A stretch of DNA of 58,102 bases from Candidatus Omnitrophota bacterium (GTDB taxonomy: Bacteria > Omnitrophota > Gorgyraeia > Zapsychrales > Zapsychraceae), in NCBI GenBank assembly GCA_018812705.1, contig JAHJCZ010000184.1, forward strand, positions 1 to 58,102. Reading direction: 5' to 3'. Both the position numbers and the translations under genes were made by a program. Shown here in pieces: positions 12,001 through 18,000 of this stretch (position 1 is the stretch's first letter; each line of letters starts with the position of its first letter). A model generated the notes under the pieces. The model was not told the origin of the DNA. It did no database searches and saw nothing but the letters and a program-made list of their open reading frames with translations.

Positions 12001-15000
12001 ATTGTGAATGCGCGTCTTGCTGATGTTCTTCTTGAATCTGCAGAATTTCTATTTGATAAGCCAAATACTTTTGAAGTTGATACTACTGCCGCCACGTTCT
12101 TAATATTTCGAACCACTCCAACCACGGATAGAGTCGATAATTGTGTAACTGAAGGCTGTGAATTATTTCTTTGGGCTAAAAATCTTCTGAATGCCGCTAT
12201 AGATAAGATCCCTAATCCACCTGCGATCAAACTTGCAACTGCAGGTGTTAGGTCTGAAATGTTTTGTGCTAAGAAGCTTGCTGTCATAACCGCTAAACCA
12301 ACAACTGTGATCACAACAGGAACTTCGACTAATGTGTATCCGCTGTTGTTTCCTGCTTTTCCTCTATTATCGCTATCGTTACCTTCATCCTTTGAGTTAA
12401 GTCTCTTGATAGTTGCTCTGATATTTGCTTCCCAATCTAATGCGTCATTTCCTTCTTTATAAGCGTTTGCGAAAAGTTCAGCTGATTCGTTTAATAAGCT
12501 TAATGCTTTTGCTTGATCACCAGTATCATATGAAGCTGCAGCGACTACATAAGCAATAGCTGCTTTCATATAATTGATACTTGGAACATCTTGCTCTAAT
12601 ACATTTGTGTTTGCCTGGAAGAAGTTTTCAACTGTTTCTGCAGTTATGATAACATCTTCTTTTCTTCCTGCTTCATAATAGCTATCCATAAGTGAAGCAA
12701 ATACCATCAATCTATCCATTGCAGACATATGTGTTCTTTCAGAAGAAGCTAAGTGTTCCAACATCTCTACTGCTCTTGCAACTTCGCCATTATTTTTCTT
12801 AACTTCAGCAAGTCTTTCATAATTTCTGTAAGCTTCAGTTAATGCTGTAAGAATTTCAATAACATCATTTGCGTTCACTGCAGGGAATACTGCTTGTGGC
12901 AATACTGCTAAAGCTTCTTCATAACAGCAAATAGCTTCTTCAAAATCATTATTTCCAACTAATACATCTCCGATATCTTTCATGTTTGCTGCCTGAACAA
13001 CTTGACGTTTTGTTTGTGTATCGCTAAGGATCGCTTCAAAAGCTTTTCTTTGTCTTGCATCAGCAATGTCAGTTAGCTTGTTTCTTAATGCTTGGATCTT
13101 CTCTTTATATTGTCTGCTTAACATTTTGTTGATTTCAGATAATTCAGCTCCTGCATTCTCAACAGTTAGAGCATCTCTTCTAGCATTTTCAAGAACGGCA
13201 ATAGCTTCTCTGCTCTTATCGTCTTCTAATAATTCAATCGCTGTATCGAGAGCAACGTTAATATCTTCAATTGTTTTGGCCTTTGATGGGAATACTTCGA
13301 TGATAGTTACTCCGTTATAAGAAGATGCGCCAAACGCTCTTGTTTTTCTTGCTACTGCTCTTGCTCTTCTTGCATAATCAATTTCTACTATTCTGCTTGA
13401 TGTGTTGCCCGCATCCACAACCTTCACATCCTTATTATTACGAGCCACTCCAGCCACGGAAAGAGTCGATAATTGTGAAGATGATGGTTGTGAATGTTTT
13501 TTACGGGCAATATATTTTCTGATCAAAGCTAACATTAAGATTCCAGCTGCTGCAGCTGCGACAACTGTAGAAACCCAACCTGATCCGCTAACCTGCGCGA
13601 ACATAGCTAACATAATTGGCCACGCATGAGAATGTAATGTAGTGCTGTTATTGTTTTCTGGTTGATTTACTCTTGCTTTGTTGCTTACTTTTTGATTTTT
13701 AAGGGAAACTCTTATCTTTGAATATTTGGCAGGAACTATGAGGTTGATACTTGCGAATTCTATATTGATTTCAGAAGCAGGAACAACTCCCACTACTATT
13801 CCTTCAGCATTTATAGCCTTAACCAAGAGCGCACCTTCTTGAATAGCTTTTAATATTTTTGCTCTAACAGCATCTTGTAGTCCTTCAGGAACTTCACTTG
13901 CTAATAATGTAACTTTAATAACATTATTTTCTACTTCTCCAATAAGAGCATCTTTTGAAATATTCTCAATAACTTCCTTTACAATCGCCTGAACTTTTTT
14001 ATAATCATTTTTTCCTTCAGAAAACGCATTGAATATATGCATTACATTCCAACCTAATACGCGTAGGATATTCTCGAAAGCTACTTTAAACTTAACAACT
14101 AATACAACCGTTAATACCGCATTAATGATTGCAATTATGCCTACTGGGATAAAAGTGATCGGAGCAAATATAATACTTAACATTAATAAAGCCAACGTTC
14201 TAAACCATATTTTAACAGCCTGTCTTTGACCAAACATTTCTGACAATCGCCATCCAGATAATGTTTGTTTACTGCTATCATTCTTATCAGTCTCAACATA
14301 AGTATCAAATACATCTGTACCTGTTAAGAACGCTATAACCGCTAATAAATATGGGACTACAAACAACATACCAATTAATGTTGAGAACATCGTTGAGAAT
14401 ATAAATCCAGCAATTGCAACGATTGCAACGATACCAGAAACAGGTATTCCTTTTGTTGTAGCGTTATTCATATGGTGAATAATACCTGCAATAACAAAGC
14501 TAATAGCTGATCCAATAAGAGCATATTTAACTATCCAGCCAAGACCTGCTGCAACAAAACCGGTACCCACAAGAAGCCCGCCAACAAGACCTAATCCTGC
14601 AAGAATAATGCCGATTCTAAAGAATCTGTTCTTTACAGTACCATCTAACTGCGCTCTAAATTTGAAAAGCCTATTGCTTTGGAAACGTGTGCGACGATCT
14701 TGAACACCAAATACTGGCTGTTTTAATGTAGGAACAAACGAGAACATTTCATTAGCTACCTTAACACTTGCCTCCGCAAAACCGATGATCATTGATACTG
14801 TATAAGGGAAGGCTTGAACTGTATCTTTAGCAAATCTCCCTATTGCCTTCCAGAAATTACCGGTAATAAACATATGGCGCAAGAAGTTGAATAAACTGAC
14901 TGAATTCATCATAATAACGGTTAATGAAAGGAAGGCGATAACTGGTTTAAGGTAAGCAAATCCACTGAATGGTTGCAAGAATGGCAATGCAACTAATATA

Positions 15001-18000
15001 ACAACCGCAAGCATTGATGATAAATAATGGAAAGCGTTTTGTAATATGTTCAACTTGAAATCTGTCCCAACAAATTTATTTGTAAAGGTCTCAAACATAG
15101 CTGTCGGTAAAATTAACTGTGCTACGTTAAATGTATAACGGCTTTCTGTTCCAAAAACTGATTCCGAATGTAGAGATGGACGTGACCATTCCCAAACAAA
15201 GTATCCTTCACAAGTTGCTGTTGCTTCAGGTTCCATATTTTTCTGGATCATAAAAGCACCAGAGTCTTCTACAGGAGTCATTAATAATGTATCCCCAGAT
15301 GCTGGGTTAACAATACCTTTACCATAGAACAATGTTAGATCTTGGTATCCTAGCTGTGATACTTGCGTAAATGTTTGTTGCATCATTTTATACATGCGTC
15401 GTCCTGGGAAGGCATAACTACTTGCACCCCAGATCAAGAAGGCCGGGTTCATAACAACATATTCTGGGTTACGTCCCATATAAGCAGCCGTATTAAGTCT
15501 GTATGGGTTAGATCCTGGCATAACACGAACAAGCGCATCCTGGTTAGCAGATAAACTTCCTGTTAACCAAATATTCACCCCAATTCCACCATTCTTGAAT
15601 GTTGAAAGAATCTCATCACCTGCGTAAATAGGAACATGCGCATTGGCTTTATGTTGTGTATTAAATACATTCGCAAAGTCGACCATTTCTTTAAACTCTT
15701 TAGCTTTGGTGTAATTCTCCTCCATAAAGTGTTCATATTCTGCTTTTCTGAACCCAAGAATAACATTAGCGAATTCATCTGTTGACTCGAATAAGAAACG
15801 ATCCTGACTTTCGCCATCAACAGCAACAACGCGATTATGAGCTTCAGCTTCTCCATAAAGATTAACTATAAAGTGATAGAAAGCACGATGAACAGAAATA
15901 GGATCACCTTGTTGTGCAGCTTCAGATTCTTTTCTTCCTTGATTAAATAGTTTTGCTACTGGCAGAACACCCCACTGAAGTGTTTTTGATTCACCCTTTT
16001 CTACAACATTAACAAGTGTTGTTAATCGACGAATTAAACTGTTTTGTGGATTCGCATTTTGCCACATAGTAGTCATCTGCAACATTTGGAAGATCTTAAG
16101 TTCAGCCATCTTCTTATAACCCTTTTTGCCATCTTTGGATTCAAATTCATCAACAAAAACTTGCATAAGTCTTGCTTTTTCCACGTCAGAAGCTCTTACG
16201 GCAGCAATCTCTTGATCTGTCCAATTATCCTTAGCCAATTGAACCGAACCAAACTGCTCATCAGCTAACTGAACCGCATGACGATAATCAATATTTCCAT
16301 CGTTATAAGCTGCTGCCAAATGAACAGCAATAACATCTTTAGCAAAACCATCTAATACAGCCATATTAGCTGCATCAAGTTCATCAAGAACAATACCAAA
16401 TATTTCAGCTGCATCTGCATAAGCTTGAGGATATTTCTTTAATATCTCAAGGAAGTTTGTTCTTTCGTTAGCACCTTCAAGCTCTTTAACAAGAACATTA
16501 TGCCCACGCTTTCTAAGTTCCTTAAGAGCATTATTGTATTCATCTGGATGAGTACGCACTAAATAACCGAACATATTTGCTTCAATTGTACCATGCTCGC
16601 TAGCTATTTTTAGAGCATAATTAACAACTGTCTTAAGAATAAAGTTTGCTAAGAATAATCTCTTTTCAAGAGCTTCCTCATCAATTGCATATTTGTTAGC
16701 TATCGGTTCTAAAGGACCTTCCCATTTAACACTTTTACCATCTTTACTCATTACAGCTTTCAACTCTTTTAAAATATCATTTCGCTTGTTTTCTGGCCCT
16801 AATAAGATTCCCTTAAACACTGCCTCACCTAAATTACTAATAGTAAATTGTGGCATATTTTTCATTGCTGTTATTATATCGCCAAGCAGTGCAAATCTTT
16901 CAAACCAATTAAGTCTTTTTTCTTTTAGATGACCATTAATGATTCTCTCTAACTCTCGTATTTCCTTTCTCTTAATCATCAACGACATTGTTCCTGGACG
17001 AATATACTCTTCTAATTGATGACCAACGATTTCATTGTATGACTGAACATGTGTTCCCATTTGTTTATGGCGTGCATATGTATCCATTGGAGTTCGGCGG
17101 TATGCGGGTGACATCATGTTCATATAAAGATATTCGCGTGCCTGTTCACCTTTGAATTCTGGGAATTTTTTACCTAAGTATGCTGCTTTAATTAGAGCTT
17201 CGACGTCCTCATCAGAAATACGATATAAACGCTTTAGGTCTGTTGCAAGACTTCTAATATGCTCAACAAACAAAACGTTATTAGGCATAATGTAACCATA
17301 ATTATTTTCAGCTGAACCGTATTCTGCGTTAAGAGCTCTAAAATAACGTGCGTCAGATGCAAATATACGGAAAATAGCTGCGAACATATTAGCTCTACCA
17401 CGTGCACGCCTGCTCCAAAGATTATTGCGATAGTTATAATATGCCTTACCAGCACGGGCAACTTGAACTAATGACAAGACACTAACTACTGATAACATAA
17501 GTAACAATACAACCGTATTGATTGCACCAGCACTTAACCATACAACTGAATAATATTTTCCAAAAACTAACCATGACATACCACCCATCAAAGATGAGAA
17601 TGCACTTCCAACAAACGCCCATAATGCTTTCTCACCTCTAACTGGCATATATGCAAATAGCAATGGCAGTGTTATTAAGGACATCGTTGCCAAGAATACA
17701 AATAAACCAACTTGAGCCGTTAAATATATAGAAACTACAGAAGATGCAATACCTACCAACATTAATCCATATACTAACGCACGTACCTTAGCAGATCGAA
17801 TTCCCAAGATATCTTCCAAAGTAGTTTGATACTTGCGTCCGAATCGATTATTCTCAAATTTGGCTAAATAGCCTACGAACAATCCGAATATTCTGTAGCG
17901 CATGAAACTCCACCAGCCCTTGCTCTCAGCTTGTTTCTTTTCCGCTTTATTAGCATATGGTGAACGTTCCCCAACGATCTTTTGGAAATGATCTCTAAAC

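Noticed and set aside
11716..12462. 248-codon plus-strand open frame with hydrophobic runs
   Set aside because: It is the antisense reading of the prepilin-like helices and the 85-bp element; Ala/Val/Ile codons on the minus strand give hydrophobic-looking antisense sequence.
13325..13522. Rho-independent terminator from the hairpin-forming 85-bp element
   Set aside because: No T-run follows on either strand and the reading frame continues through all copies.
15575..15856. Short minus-strand open frames in other phases (here and near 5.6, 8.9, 17.2, 24.0, 25.6, 30.4, 39.0 and 51.8 kb)
   Set aside because: Each is fully contained in a giant frame with much better codon and domain sense, and none has a start signal.
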